Shown here: piece by piece, positions 48,271-56,969 of the stretch
Layout: each line of letters begins with the position of its first letter
Position numbering within the stretch: position 1 is the first letter of the stretch
NCBI RefSeq assembly: GCF_000384315.1
Contig: NZ_ARVW01000001.1
Span: 3,410,157-3,474,156 of the forward strand
Reading direction: 5' to 3'
Source of the DNA: Amycolatopsis nigrescens CSC17Ta-90
GTDB taxonomy: Bacteria; Actinomycetota; Actinomycetes; Mycobacteriales; Pseudonocardiaceae
DNA: 64,000 bases
Notes under the pieces: generated by a model
The model's database searches: none
Told to the model about the DNA's origin: nothing
Seen by the model: only the letters and a program-made list of their open reading frames with translations
Made by a program: the position numbers and the translations under genes

Positions 48271-48723
48271 TCACGCGCCGGCGGCGTGCTTGTCGATCAG
48301 CTTGCCCAGCCGGGGCAGCGCCTCTTCGACGTTCTTCTTGCCGTTCGGGCGCAGCTTGCCGTAGACCTTCTTGATGCTGTCACGGCTGCTCTTGTCGGCA
48401 CGCGCGTCGGTGACGCTGAGCAGCGCGTCCGCCGCCTCGTCCGAGCGGCCCGACAGGTAGTCGCCGAAGTCCGCGCCGCCCTTGGCCTTGTAGTCGGCGT
48501 GGAAGGGCTCGAGCGCGACGGTGAAGTCGTCCAGCAGGGTGTCCACCGCGGCCGGGATGATGCCCGGCTTGATCTTCTTGACCGCCGCGTAGCCAGTCTT
48601 GACCACAGCGCCGGAGACACCGCCCTTGTCGGAGACCTCTTCGTCGACCAGGGTCTGCAGATCGGTCACCACGGCCGGACGACGGCTGGAGTCGAGCAGG
48701 ATTTCCTTGAGGGTTTCAGCCAC
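48271..48723 (-). CDS. conserved actinobacterial protein of unknown function
   Basis: A 150-residue, all-helical soluble protein (MAETLKEILLDSSRRPAVV) with no signal peptide. The pattern of an invariant-looking VVTDLQTLVDEEV and a carboxy-terminal KKVYGKLRPNGKKNVEEALP is consistent with a small conserved family (I recall the DUF6918 group but cannot verify). It is convergent with the H1-like gene and 160 bp downstream of the lipoprotein gene's stop. No function is known. Confidence 0.7.
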   Translation of the reverse strand: MAETLKEILLDSSRRPAVVTDLQTLVDEEVSDKGGVSGAVVKTGYAAVKKIKPGIIPAAVDTLLDDFTVALEPFHADYKAKGGADFGDYLSGRSDEAADALLSVTDARADKSSRDSIKKVYGKLRPNGKKNVEEALPRLGKLIDKHAAGA

Positions 48724-48883
48724 GGCAATATTTCCTTTGTTGTTCGAAGTTCACGAATTTTTCGCAGCCCTGACGCGTCACCGGGGGCGGGGGACCTGAG
48801 CCGGTGCCGCGCTTGTCCTCGACGGCCGCGAGTGCCGCCAGGGTAGTACAAGATCAATTCCGCGCCGCAGCGTGCCAGCACGA

Positions 48884-49426
48884 TCACAGACCGAGAGCGG
48901 TTATCACCTGTTTGACTACGGTACGTGCTTTCACGGTCTGCTCCTGGTTGGTCGTGGCGACCACCGCGTTGCCCTGTTTGGCCACCGCGTACACGGCACC
49001 GGCGATATCGGCACTGCCATCGGTACCGGTCGACTGGTATCCGCCTTGCCAGCCAGCGGGTTCGTCCGCGGGGTTGCTGGTGTCCACCGGCGCCACCTTG
49101 TCCACCAGCGCCTTCGCTACCGGCGCTTCGCCGACGTACACCCGCACGGTCAGCTGCAACTTCCCGTTCAGCGCATAGAAGAAGCAGGCGGGATGCGGTT
49201 CGTCCGCGGACTTGCGCACCTTCGACACCTTCTGCCCGTTGGCCCGCTCGACGAAGGTGTCGTCCAGATAGGGACAGGGCCCTGGCGCGGCGGGCTCCGG
49301 ATCGGGTGGCGGCTGCGCCGCCGCCGGGGGGCTCGGTGGCGGCGCGCTCGGCTGGGAACCGGGCTCGGGCTGGGCACAGCCCGTCAACCCGGCCATTACC
49401 ACGAGGCAAAGCGGGAAGAGTCGCAT
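48884..49426 (-). CDS. DUF2020-like lipoprotein
   Basis: A 180-residue exported lipoprotein. The lipobox VMAGLTGC is at residues 10-17, followed by a proline-rich spacer. The globular part contains GPCPYLDDTFV, ACFFYALNG and TTNQEQTVKA, matching what I recall of DUF2020. Family members are secreted actinobacterial proteins without known role. The ATG at 49426 lacks a strong ribosome-binding site. It is divergent from the pyridoxamine-oxidase-like gene. Confidence 0.65.
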   Translation of the reverse strand: MRLFPLCLVVMAGLTGCAQPEPGSQPSAPPPSPPAAAQPPPDPEPAAPGPCPYLDDTFVERANGQKVSKVRKSADEPHPACFFYALNGKLQLTVRVYVGEAPVAKALVDKVAPVDTSNPADEPAGWQGGYQSTGTDGSADIAGAVYAVAKQGNAVVATTNQEQTVKARTVVKQVITALGL

Positions 49427-49468
49427 AACCCGCCCAGTCAACCACGACGGCTCTGCGAGGATCGCGGC

Positions 49469-50107
49469 ATGAGTGCACTGCGTGGCTGGCCGTCGTTCCC
49501 CGGTGAGTTGCCGGAGTTCGACCCGTCCGGCGCACCGGCACGCCCGCACGAGCTGTTCCTGAGCTGGCTGGACGAAGCCGGCGCGCACGTGCTCGCCCCG
49601 CACGCCGGCACTTTGTCCACAGTGGACGAAGATGGCGCGCCGGACGCCAGGGTGGTGATCCTCAAGGACGTGGACGCCGCCGGCTGGTACGTGGCCTCCA
49701 GCGCGCTGAGCCCGAAAGGCAGGCAGCTGGCGGGCGACCCGCGGGTCGCGATGACCTTCTTCTGGCCGGGCCGTGGCCGTCAGGTCCGGATCAGGGGCAC
49801 CGCCGGCCCGGTCGACCCGGCCGTGTCGGAGGCCGACTTCCGGGACCGCCCGCCTGCTTCGCGGGTGGAAGCGTTCATCGGCAGGCAGTCCGAGGTGCTC
49901 ACCGACCCGGCCGAGATAGAGCTCGCCGCCGAGGAGGCCGAGCGCAAGCTGCGGGAGAACCCTGACCTGGTGCCGGACTCCTGGACGCGCTACCGGATCG
50001 AGGCCGCGGTCGTGGAGTTCTGGCAGGCCGCCCACGACCGGCGGCACGTCCGGCTGCGTTACCTCCGCGACGGGAACGGCTGGCGGCAGGACCGGCTCTG
50101 GCCCTGA
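49469..50107 (+). CDS. pyridoxamine 5'-phosphate oxidase-like protein
   Basis: A 212-residue FMN-dependent split-barrel oxidase of the PdxH/PhzG type. RVVILKDVDAAGWYVAS is the FMN-binding core, FFWPGRGRQVRIRG is conserved in PdxH, and the carboxy-terminal dimerisation part ends WRQDRLWP. It may make PLP from pyridoxine or pyridoxamine phosphate, or be a related phenazine-type oxidase. ATG at 49469 follows GAGG. Family is firm; assignment as the PLP salvage enzyme is likely but not proved. Confidence 0.82.
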   Translation: MSALRGWPSFPGELPEFDPSGAPARPHELFLSWLDEAGAHVLAPHAGTLSTVDEDGAPDARVVILKDVDAAGWYVASSALSPKGRQLAGDPRVAMTFFWPGRGRQVRIRGTAGPVDPAVSEADFRDRPPASRVEAFIGRQSEVLTDPAEIELAAEEAERKLRENPDLVPDSWTRYRIEAAVVEFWQAAHDRRHVRLRYLRDGNGWRQDRLWP

Positions 50108-50126
50108 GTGTTGATGTGAATAGGCA

Positions 50127-50140
50127 CCAACGATCGTTGG
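50127..50140. promoter_or_regulatory. palindrome upstream of the carboxypeptidase gene
   Basis: CCAACGATCGTTGG is a perfect 14-bp palindrome 66 bp before the carboxypeptidase ATG. It is too short and unpaired with a T-run to be a terminator, and could be an operator. The regulator is unknown. Confidence 0.35.
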
Positions 50141-50206
50141 GTTGTCCGTCAGCAAATCACTGACGCATTCTGGGTCGACCCTTTTCGGTAACCGTTCGGA
50201 GGCGAG

Positions 50207-51478
50207 ATGTCCATTACCCGCCGCAGTTGGCGCGCGATAGCCGCGGCCGCCGGCCTGGCGCTGCTCGCGGCCACCGCGCCCAGTGCCGTGGCCCAGACCG
50301 ACCAGCAGGTCCCGGAACGGGGGCTCTACCACGTGCGCGGCGCGGACGACGCGGCGAAACGCACCGCGGTGGCCCGCACCGGGGTGGACGTCGCCGGCAC
50401 CGAAAACGGCGCGCTCACCGTGGTCGCGAACCCCGCGCAAGCCGCCACGCTGCGCGCGAACGGGTTCACCGTGGACCAGATCGGCGACTTCGACGCGCTG
50501 CTGAAGCAACGCAGTGTTGTCCCCGGCCAGGCCCGTTCCGCACAGGCCGACGAGTTTCCCTCGGGCGACGAGAAGTACCACACGTACACGGAGACCACCG
50601 CCGAGCTGAAGCAGGTCGTGGCCGATCACGGTGATATCGCGCAGCTGTCCAGCGCCGGCAAGTCCTACGAGGGCCGAGACCTCAACGTGCTCAAGATCAG
50701 CGACAACGCGGCGACCGACGAAGACGAGCCGGAGGTGCTGTTCACCTGCAACCAGCACGCCCGCGAACACCTGACCACGGAGATGTGCCTGCACATCGCG
50801 CAGCGCTTCACCGACGGCTACGCGAGCGACCCGAAGATCAAGGAGATGGTGGACGGGCGGGAGATCTACCTGATCCCGAACGTCAACCCGGACGGTTCGG
50901 AGTACGACATCTCCGGCGGCGAGTACCAGGGCTGGCGCAAGACTCGCCAGCCGGTGCCCGGCAGCAGCGAGATCGGCACCGACCCGAACCGCAACTGGGA
51001 CTACCAGTGGGGCTGCTGCGGTGGTTCGAGCGACCAACCCGGGGACGAGGACTACCGCGGGCCGTCCGCGTTCTCGGAGCCGGAGACCAAGGCGGTGGCG
51101 GACTTCATCTCGTCGCGGAAGTTCACCGCGCACATCGACTTCCACACCTTCTCCGAGCTCGTGCTGTGGCCGTACGGCTTCACCGAGGACGACACCGCGG
51201 AGGGCATGACCGCGGAGGAGGCCAAGCGCTTCCAGGACGTGGGCAAGGAGATGGCCGGCACCAACGGCTACACCCCGGAGCAGTCCAGCGACCTGTACAT
51301 CACCGACGGCGACGTCAACGACTGGGCCTGGGGCAAGCACAAGATCCTCAGCTACACCTTCGAGATGTACCCGAAGAGCGGCGGGATCGACGGCTTCTAC
51401 CCGCCGGACGAGCAGATCGAAGAGCAGACCACCCGCAACGACCAGGCGGTGGACATCCTGCTTCGCGAGGCGGGCTGA
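50207..51478 (+). CDS. secreted M14 zinc carboxypeptidase
   Basis: A 423-residue exported metallocarboxypeptidase. It has a signal peptide (about 1-30), an amino-terminal propeptide with an inhibitory-fold look, and the M14 domain. The zinc ligands appear in NQHAREHLTTE (His, Glu) and HIDFHTFSEL (second His), and the catalytic Glu in SYTFEMYPKSGG. It removes carboxy-terminal residues from peptides outside the cell. ATG at 50207 follows GGAGG. Convergent with the protease-inhibitor gene, with a hairpin between. Confidence 0.92.
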   Translation: MSITRRSWRAIAAAAGLALLAATAPSAVAQTDQQVPERGLYHVRGADDAAKRTAVARTGVDVAGTENGALTVVANPAQAATLRANGFTVDQIGDFDALLKQRSVVPGQARSAQADEFPSGDEKYHTYTETTAELKQVVADHGDIAQLSSAGKSYEGRDLNVLKISDNAATDEDEPEVLFTCNQHAREHLTTEMCLHIAQRFTDGYASDPKIKEMVDGREIYLIPNVNPDGSEYDISGGEYQGWRKTRQPVPGSSEIGTDPNRNWDYQWGCCGGSSDQPGDEDYRGPSAFSEPETKAVADFISSRKFTAHIDFHTFSELVLWPYGFTEDDTAEGMTAEEAKRFQDVGKEMAGTNGYTPEQSSDLYITDGDVNDWAWGKHKILSYTFEMYPKSGGIDGFYPPDEQIEEQTTRNDQAVDILLREAG

Positions 51479-51506
51479 GGCGAAGTTCGCCATAATAATT
51501 CCGTTA

Positions 51507-51542
51507 CGGGGCCGCTCAGTCGAAAACGACCGGGCGGCCCCG
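51507..51542. terminator. hairpin between carboxypeptidase and inhibitor genes
   Basis: Nine-bp arms CGGGGCCGC (51507-51515) and GCGGCCCCG (51534-51542). The 18-base loop contains an inner GTCG-AAAA-CGAC stem. It follows the carboxypeptidase stop by 28 bp and precedes the inhibitor gene's stop, so it may serve both. Confidence 0.65.
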
Positions 51543-51594
51543 CCGCATGGACGGGGCCGGCCACAGTGCTTGAAAGTTGAACCTGAGTTAAAAC

Positions 51595-52002
51595 TTAAAA
51601 ACGGAACAACGGACCCTTTATTACGTCCAGTACGCAATTATTGGGGAAGGTCTCCCGATAAGATATCTGTCGGCCATTCCAGCGTCCGTTCGCAGTAACA
51701 GTCACCGGCGAGTAGATGAGGTGACAGGGACGCTGCGGATCTATCGAGACCGCGGAGATGTCCCCATTGGCACGCACCAGCTCGGCACAGGCCGCCGCCC
51801 TCAGGGGATGCGAACCACCGAGCGGCGAACAGGTCAGTGTCGCGCGTTCGGCATCGGGTTTCGGCCGCTCACCTGGGTTTACCGTGAGCAGCATGGCGCC
51901 GCCGGGCGCCGGCTGAGCCTGCGCGGCCGGCGGCAGCAGCCCGGCCGACAGTGAAAAAGCAACCGCTACGGCGGCACATCTGGACAATCGTCTGCGAAGC
52001 AT
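51595..52002 (-). CDS. secreted subtilisin-inhibitor-like (SSI, I16) protein
   Basis: A 135-residue exported inhibitor. A signal peptide (about 1-30) is followed by an SSI fold with four cysteines (LTCSP, AACAEL, RPCHL, NNCVL) that should form two disulfides. Aligned by eye with Streptomyces SSI, the reactive bond falls after Leu in PCHL-IYSPV, so P1 is Leu, suited to subtilisin or chymotrypsin-like proteases. ATG at 52002 is preferred because GAAGGG lies five bases upstream; GTG at 52008 lies inside that site. It is divergent from the sigma factor gene. Confidence 0.87.
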   Translation of the reverse strand: MLRRRLSRCAAVAVAFSLSAGLLPPAAQAQPAPGGAMLLTVNPGERPKPDAERATLTCSPLGGSHPLRAAACAELVRANGDISAVSIDPQRPCHLIYSPVTVTANGRWNGRQISYRETFPNNCVLDVIKGPLFRF

Positions 52003-52092
52003 GTTCACCCTTCAACGAAACGACAACGGTAAGTCGGATGGCGGAACGCCTTGTGGGCGACTCCATCGGTGAATACGATTCCTCGCCAATTC

Positions 52093-52120
52093 GCTCTCAG
52101 TGAGCACGATCACTGAGAGC
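52093..52120. promoter_or_regulatory. dyad between inhibitor and sigma factor genes
   Basis: GCTCTCAGTGA (52093-52103) and TCACTGAGAGC (52110-52120) form a perfect 11-bp dyad with a 6-base loop. The flanking genes are divergent, so this is not an ordinary terminator. It may be an operator for one or both. Confidence 0.5.
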
Positions 52121-52278
52121 TAAAACTGCCTCACGGCATCCCACGAACGGCGGTAGGAGACAGCCGGAGCGTAATGCGAAGGTTGCTCACAACAAACGGA
52201 GCTCGATGAGCGCGCCCGCCAGGGAAGTTTTCGTGCCGCCCACGGAAATCAATTGCGGCGGGCGAAGGGACGACCAAG

Positions 52279-52830
52279 ATGAACAGGGGTGATAGGAGTG
52301 TTGTCACGTCTGCCCGCGGACAGGGCGACAGATTCTGGCGAGAGTGCGCCTCCCTGCGGCCCGCCCTGATCAGGGTGGCCGGACGGTACGGGCTCGAGGC
52401 GGACGCGGAGGACATCGTGCACGACGCCTTCCTTCGCGCGGTCGGCTATCCCGGGCTGGATCTGGACCGGCTCGCCCCGTTCCTGATGACCGTGATCAAA
52501 CGACTGTGCATCGACGACTCACGTCGGCGGAACACCGCACAGCAGGTCGCCAGCCACCCACGGCTGCTGCCTTCGCAGGTCGCCGACCCGGCCGACACGG
52601 CGGCGGACCGGGACGAGGCGCGATGGGTGATCGACCTGTGCGGGGTCTGCCTGAGCGAACGGGAGTGCTTCGTGCTGCTGCGGCTCGGGCACGGCCTCTC
52701 CCATGACGAAATCTCCGGTCAGCTCGGCACCACTCGCCGGGCCACCGAATGTCTTGCCAGCCGCGCCCGCTGCCGGGCGCGGGACCTGATGGCCAACCGG
52801 GTGCGCTCCGAATCAGTACCCGGTACCTGA
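52279..52830 (+). CDS. ECF-type RNA polymerase sigma factor
   Basis: A 183-residue sigma factor. Region 2 contains DIVHDAFLRAV and VIKRLCIDDSRRR, and region 4 is a helix-turn-helix in LSERECFVLLRLGHGLSHDEISGQLGTTRRATE. There is no carboxy-terminal extension and no anti-sigma factor gene next to it. The ATG at 52279 has only a weak purine run upstream. It is divergent from the inhibitor gene. The regulon is unknown. Confidence 0.85.
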   Translation: MNRGDRSVVTSARGQGDRFWRECASLRPALIRVAGRYGLEADAEDIVHDAFLRAVGYPGLDLDRLAPFLMTVIKRLCIDDSRRRNTAQQVASHPRLLPSQVADPADTAADRDEARWVIDLCGVCLSERECFVLLRLGHGLSHDEISGQLGTTRRATECLASRARCRARDLMANRVRSESVPGT

Positions 52831-52874
52831 AGGAGTCCTGGCGCGGTGTTGCAGGGCGCCGCGCCAGGACTCCT
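52831..52874. terminator. terminator between sigma factor and monooxygenase
   Basis: Perfect 16-bp arms at 52831-52846 and 52859-52874 enclose a 12-base loop. It starts directly after the sigma factor stop and touches the monooxygenase stop, so it can end both convergent messages. Confidence 0.8.
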
Positions 52875-54055
52875 CACCCCTGGTAGTCCTTGAGTGTGAT
52901 GGCATTGGCGACCTTGAGCGCCACCTTTTCGAAGATGCCCTTCCACGGCAGGTACGGAATCAGCCGGTAGCTCAGGTTCCTCGCCCGGATCATCAGGTTC
53001 GTGCGCGGGACGAACCACTTGTCGCTGTCCAGGGCCTGCTTCTGGCACGCTCGCACGAAACTGCGCATTTCGGCTTCGTAGCGGGCGAACGCGCCGCGGT
53101 ACTCGCCGCCGGCCGCGGCCAGCTCGCCGGCCAGCACGTACGCGCCGACCAGCGCGAGGCTAGTTCCCATGCCGGACAACGGAGACGCGCAGTAGCCGGC
53201 GTCCCCGACCAGCGCGACCCGGCCGGACGAATAGTGGTCCAGGTGCACCTGGCTGATCGAGTCGAAGTAGAAGTCCGGTGCGTCCGCCGCGGCCGCGAGC
53301 AGCCGGGGCACCTCCCAGCCCGCACCGGCGAACGCGTCGTTCAGCAGTTTCCGCTGCTGCTCGGCGTCGTGGCGATCGTAGGAAAGCGGCTCGGACGCGA
53401 AGTAGACCATCGCCTTGGCTTCGGTGTTCTCGCGCGCGCTGTACAGCCCGGCGATCTTGCCCGGCGAGTTGTGGAACCGCCCGGCGTGGTCGAGACCGAG
53501 GTGGTTGGCCGTGGTGAAAACCGAGACGTACAACCCGAGATCGCGGATGCACCGTTCCTCCGCACCGAAAGCCAGTGCGCGGGTGGCGGAGTGCAGCCCG
53601 TCCGCGCCGACCACCAGATCGAACTCCCGCCGCCCCGCCCGCTCGAAGCCGACGGTCACCCCGTTGTCGTGCTGGGAAATCTCGGTGACGTAGTCGCCGA
53701 AGACGTACTCCACGTCGTGTCTGGTCCGCTCGTAGAGAATCGAAACCAGGTCTCCCCGCAGTACTTCCAGCTCCCCGCTGAACACCACCGGCGGCGTGCT
53801 GGCCTTCTTCCGGCCCGCACTGTCCACATAGGTCATATCCCCCATGTCGGTGCCGACCGCGCGCACCTCGTCGAGAATGCCCATCCGCTTCAGCACTTCG
53901 AGCGAGGCTCCGCGGAAGTCCACCGCGTAGCCGCCTTCGCGCGGAGCCGGCGCCCGCTCCACCACGGTCGGTTTGAACCCGTACCGGCGCAGCCAGTAGG
54001 CCAGTGCGGGCCCGGCGACGCCGGCACCCGAGATCAGGATGTTCTGGTTCTTCAT
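52874..54055 (-). CDS. FAD-dependent monooxygenase (rifampicin/tetracycline-type)
   Basis: A 393-residue group A flavoprotein hydroxylase. It has the FAD loop SGAGVAGPALAYWLR, VGADGLHSATR and VALVGDAGYCASPLSGMGTS. It resembles TetX-like and Rox-type oxygenases, which inactivate antibiotics, but biosynthetic relatives look similar. ATG at 54055 gives the start MKNQNILISGAG; an upstream in-frame start has no better site. No exporter neighbours this copy, unlike the monooxygenase at 15974-17170. Confidence 0.85.
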   Translation of the reverse strand: MKNQNILISGAGVAGPALAYWLRRYGFKPTVVERAPAPREGGYAVDFRGASLEVLKRMGILDEVRAVGTDMGDMTYVDSAGRKKASTPPVVFSGELEVLRGDLVSILYERTRHDVEYVFGDYVTEISQHDNGVTVGFERAGRREFDLVVGADGLHSATRALAFGAEERCIRDLGLYVSVFTTANHLGLDHAGRFHNSPGKIAGLYSARENTEAKAMVYFASEPLSYDRHDAEQQRKLLNDAFAGAGWEVPRLLAAAADAPDFYFDSISQVHLDHYSSGRVALVGDAGYCASPLSGMGTSLALVGAYVLAGELAAAGGEYRGAFARYEAEMRSFVRACQKQALDSDKWFVPRTNLMIRARNLSYRLIPYLPWKGIFEKVALKVANAITLKDYQG

Positions 54056-54173
54056 GAGCCCTACTGTACGCACGTCTTAGACATTTGTTCAAGACATACG
54101 TCCATCTCCGCTTCGCCGCCTGTCGGTGCTACCTCGTAGGCTGACGCGCACAGGTGACGGACAGGAGGCTGAG

Positions 54174-54857
54174 GTGACCAAGACGGTGGCCGAGACGACG
54201 TTGGCCGAGGTGGTGGCCGAGCTGGCCGCGCTCGAGGACCCGCGGGCACGCGAGGTGAACGAGAAGCACGGCGACGATCACGGTGTGAACCTCACCAAAC
54301 TGCGCGCGCTCGCGAAGCGGCTGAAGACGCAGCAGGAACTTGCGCTCCGGCTCTGGGAGACGGATGACACCGCGGCGAAACTGCTGGCGCTCCTGATCTG
54401 CCGCCCGAAGTCGTTCGAGCGCGACGAGCTGGACGTCATGTTGCGCCAGGCGCGCACCCCCAAGGTGCAAGACTGGCTGGTGAACTACGTGGTGAAGAAG
54501 AACCCGCACGTCGAAGAGCTGCGCCTGGCCTGGTCCGCCGACCCGGATCCGGTGGTCGCGAGTGCCGGCTGGGCACTGACCACCGAGCGCGTGGCGAAGA
54601 AGCCCGAGGGCCTCGACCTCACCGGACTACTCGACGTCATCGAGACGGAGCTGCGGGGTGCCCCGGATCGCCTGCAGTGGGCGATGAACCACTGCCTGGC
54701 CCAGATCGGGATCGAGCACGCCGAGCACCGCGCCCGCGCGATCGACATCGGTGAGCGCCTCCAGGTGCTCAAGGACTACCCGACTCCGCCGAACTGCACG
54801 TCTCCGTTCGCGCCCAGCTGGATCAACGAGATGGTGCGCCGGCAGCACGGCGAGTAG
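54174..54857 (+). CDS. DNA-alkylation-repair-like HEAT protein (AlkD family)
   Basis: A 227-residue helical protein. ARAREVNEKHGDDHGVNLTKLRALAK and DWLVNYVVKKNP fit the AlkC/AlkD HEAT-repeat family, whose members excise or bind alkylated bases. The catalytic Asp of AlkD is not certain here, so some such proteins are not glycosylases. GTG at 54174 follows AGGAGG by five bases. Convergent with the exo/endonuclease-family gene, six bases apart. Confidence 0.8.
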   Translation: MTKTVAETTLAEVVAELAALEDPRAREVNEKHGDDHGVNLTKLRALAKRLKTQQELALRLWETDDTAAKLLALLICRPKSFERDELDVMLRQARTPKVQDWLVNYVVKKNPHVEELRLAWSADPDPVVASAGWALTTERVAKKPEGLDLTGLLDVIETELRGAPDRLQWAMNHCLAQIGIEHAEHRARAIDIGERLQVLKDYPTPPNCTSPFAPSWINEMVRRQHGE

Positions 54858-54863
54858 GCAGGC

Positions 54864-55853
54864 TCACGACCCGCGGGTGGGGATGGTGAGCTCGGCGTAG
54901 ACGGCGGAGTGGTCGCTGCCCAGGACCTCGAACACCTGGTAGTCGTTGAACGCGGTCCGCTCGTCGGCGAGGACGTGGTCGATGGTCACCGGTGGCGGGA
55001 AGATCCCGTCCGGCCAGGTCGGGGTGAACCCCGCGCCGCGTTCGGCACCGGCGTCGGTATACCCCGCGTCGAGCAGGTCCCGCAGCTGGGCGTGGTCCAG
55101 GGTGGCGTTGAAATCCCCCGCCAGGATGCGCACCGGCAGGTCGGCGGTGGGCAGGGGCAGCCCGCCGAGCGTGGACTTCCAGTCCGGCGGGGACATCGTG
55201 GGCGGCAGCGGGTGCACCGCGACGATCTCCACGCTCGCGCCGCCGCCGAGGTCCACCCTGGCACTCGGCTGCTGGGGTCGGGACGGCTTGGCGAGGGCCA
55301 GTTCGGTGAGCGGATGCCGGGACACGATGCCCGAGCCGTAGCCATCCGGCTCGGGGTCCAGAACGCGGTGCGGCAGCAGGGCGAACAAGCCCGCGTCGGT
55401 CAGCGCATTCACCGACGGCTGGGTCAGCTCGAGCAGGTTCAGCACGTCGACGTCGTGCGCACGCACCAGGTCGACGATCGCTTTCGCGTCGGCCTGCCCG
55501 AGGTAGAGGTTCGCGGACAGCACGCGCAGCGGGCGCCCACCGGCCGGGGTGGGCTGTTCCTCGGGGACCAGGCGAGGCACGACCGCGAACGTGAGCGAAA
55601 CGGCGAGCAACGTCACCACCCCGCCGATCCACCAGCGCCGCAGCATCAGGGTCAGCACCCCGAGCACCAGGCCCGCGGCGGTGGCGTAGGGCGTCAGCGC
55701 GAGGGCCGCGGCGGTGTAGCTGTTGCCGTCGATGCCGACCAGCCGCAGCACGGCCAGCACCGCGAACGGCAACGCGATCAGGGCCAGGACGCCGGTGCCT
55801 CTGCGGCGGCGCTGCAACGGGCGCGCGGGCGCGACGTCGGTTTTCAGTCCCAT
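54864..55853 (-). CDS. endonuclease/exonuclease/phosphatase-family membrane protein
   Basis: A 329-residue protein. Three amino-terminal membrane helices (residues 15-95) anchor an extracytoplasmic EEP domain with the landmarks SANLYLG, LLELTQ, GSGIVSRHPL, AGDFNAT (metal-binding Asn) and GSDHSAVYAEL (catalytic His). EEP domains cut DNA, phospholipids or phosphoesters; the membrane anchoring suggests an envelope target. ATG at 55853. No partner gene is coupled. Confidence 0.87.
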   Translation of the reverse strand: MGLKTDVAPARPLQRRRRGTGVLALIALPFAVLAVLRLVGIDGNSYTAAALALTPYATAAGLVLGVLTLMLRRWWIGGVVTLLAVSLTFAVVPRLVPEEQPTPAGGRPLRVLSANLYLGQADAKAIVDLVRAHDVDVLNLLELTQPSVNALTDAGLFALLPHRVLDPEPDGYGSGIVSRHPLTELALAKPSRPQQPSARVDLGGGASVEIVAVHPLPPTMSPPDWKSTLGGLPLPTADLPVRILAGDFNATLDHAQLRDLLDAGYTDAGAERGAGFTPTWPDGIFPPPVTIDHVLADERTAFNDYQVFEVLGSDHSAVYAELTIPTRGS

Positions 55854-55943
55854 GTGGTCAGTCTGTCCGGCAGCAGTCGTCGGAAACGGGATTACCTAAC
55901 AGAACCAAGCGTGCCCGCCGAACAGGCGGCACCGAAGAGCGGG

Positions 55944-56016
55944 TGGAGCTGAGGGGAATCGAACCCCTGACCCCTGCCTTGCAAAGGCAGTGCTCTACCA
56001 ATTGAGCTACAGCCCC
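55944..56016 (-). tRNA. tRNA-Ala (anticodon TGC)
   Basis: A 73-nt tRNA. The acceptor GGGGCTG pairs with CAGCTCC, giving the G3-U70 pair that identifies alanine tRNA. The anticodon loop TTTGCAA contains TGC, and the T-arm GGTTCGATTCC is present. CCA is not encoded. It lies close to gyrA, as usual in actinobacteria. Confidence 0.97.
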
Positions 56017-56049
56017 AGTCGTGTGCGGCGCGGGGCCGCACACGGGAGA

Positions 56050-56241
56050 TCAGTTGTTGGCGGCGTCCGACGAGCTCGCCTTGGCCGGCGCACTGCCGTT
56101 GCTGGACACGCCACCGAGCGGACTCTCGGTCGGCGCGGTCGCTTCACGCCAAAGGTCCGCTTCGGCCTTGGCGTCCTTGTTGCGCTTGACCGCGAACAGC
56201 ACGCCGCCCGCGACGGCCGCGAGTGCCAAAAGCTTCTTCAC
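56050..56241 (-). CDS. DLW-39 family small membrane protein
   Basis: A 63-residue protein. It begins MKKLLALAAVAGGVLFAVKRN, a single helix followed by the conserved DLWREAT motif that gives the family its name, and ends in a Ser/Ala-rich tail. GTG at 56241 has GAGGAGG upstream. The family is conserved next to gyrA and tRNA-Ala in actinobacteria; its function is not known. Confidence 0.85.
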   Translation of the reverse strand: MKKLLALAAVAGGVLFAVKRNKDAKAEADLWREATAPTESPLGGVSSNGSAPAKASSSDAANN

Positions 56242-56339
56242 GTGAGGCCCCTCCTCGACAAGTTGCTCAGCCTGCCCGTCGATGCTACTGCACGGCGGCT
56301 GAGGAGCTGCGGGGCCTCCGTGGTTCCACGTGGAACCGA

Positions 56340-56840
56340 TCAAAGGCGGTCCTTGGTCTTCGACACGACCAGGCGAACGTTCTCGACCCGCCCGCAGTTG
56401 GTGTCGAGCAGCACCTGCCGCGCGGTCAGGAAGGCGACCCCGAGCTGCTCGCGCTCCGCCGCGCCGACCCCCTGCCTGGCGTCGTTGAGCAGGGTCTGCT
56501 CCTCTTCGTTGGTGTGGTGGTTGATGACCTCGACCAGATCTTCCAGCTTCTCGTCGTAGTCGTCGCCCTTGAGCTCGTCGAGTTCCAGGAAGTCGAGCAG
56601 CTTCTCGTTGATCTCGGCGTGCTCCTTCTCGCCGTGCTCGACCTCCTCGTCCTCGGCGGCCTTCTTGCTCCGGAGCTTGGGGTAGACCTCCTGCTCCTCG
56701 GCCTCCGCGTGCGCGACCAACAGCGCGGCCAGCTCGTCCCGCGACTTCGCCCGGTCGGCCTCGATATTGCGCAACTCGCGCATCAGCTCTTCGAACCGCT
56801 GGTGATCGGCAAGAATCAGCTCGACGACGTCCTTGGACAT
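56340..56840 (-). CDS. hemerythrin-like domain protein
   Basis: A 166-residue four-helix protein. Iron-ligand histidines and acids are seen in ADHQRFEELM, HAEAEEQEVYP, HGEKEHAEI and HHTNEEEQTLL, the pattern of a diiron hemerythrin (HHE) domain. Such proteins bind O2 or NO or protect against oxidative stress. ATG at 56840 has GAGGAG upstream. It is downstream of tRNA-Ile on the same strand, beyond its terminator. Confidence 0.9.
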   Translation of the reverse strand: MSKDVVELILADHQRFEELMRELRNIEADRAKSRDELAALLVAHAEAEEQEVYPKLRSKKAAEDEEVEHGEKEHAEINEKLLDFLELDELKGDDYDEKLEDLVEVINHHTNEEEQTLLNDARQGVGAAEREQLGVAFLTARQVLLDTNCGRVENVRLVVSKTKDRL

Positions 56841-56931
56841 GACCCGCTCCTCGTGGTGGTGAAAGCAGTCCTTCACACCTTCGCGCACCCCGGCCCGGCC
56901 CGCACTCTCACCAGCCGCAGGAACAAAAGAA

Positions 56932-56959
56932 AGAGGCCCCGGCATTCGCCGGAGCCTCT
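56932..56959 (-). terminator. terminator of tRNA-Ile
   Basis: Twelve-bp arms with one mismatch (56932-56943 and 56948-56959, ATTC loop) lie 10 bases after the tRNA 3' end on the minus strand, followed there by TTTCTTTTGTT. Confidence 0.75.
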
Positions 56960-56969
56960 GTCACTCGGG

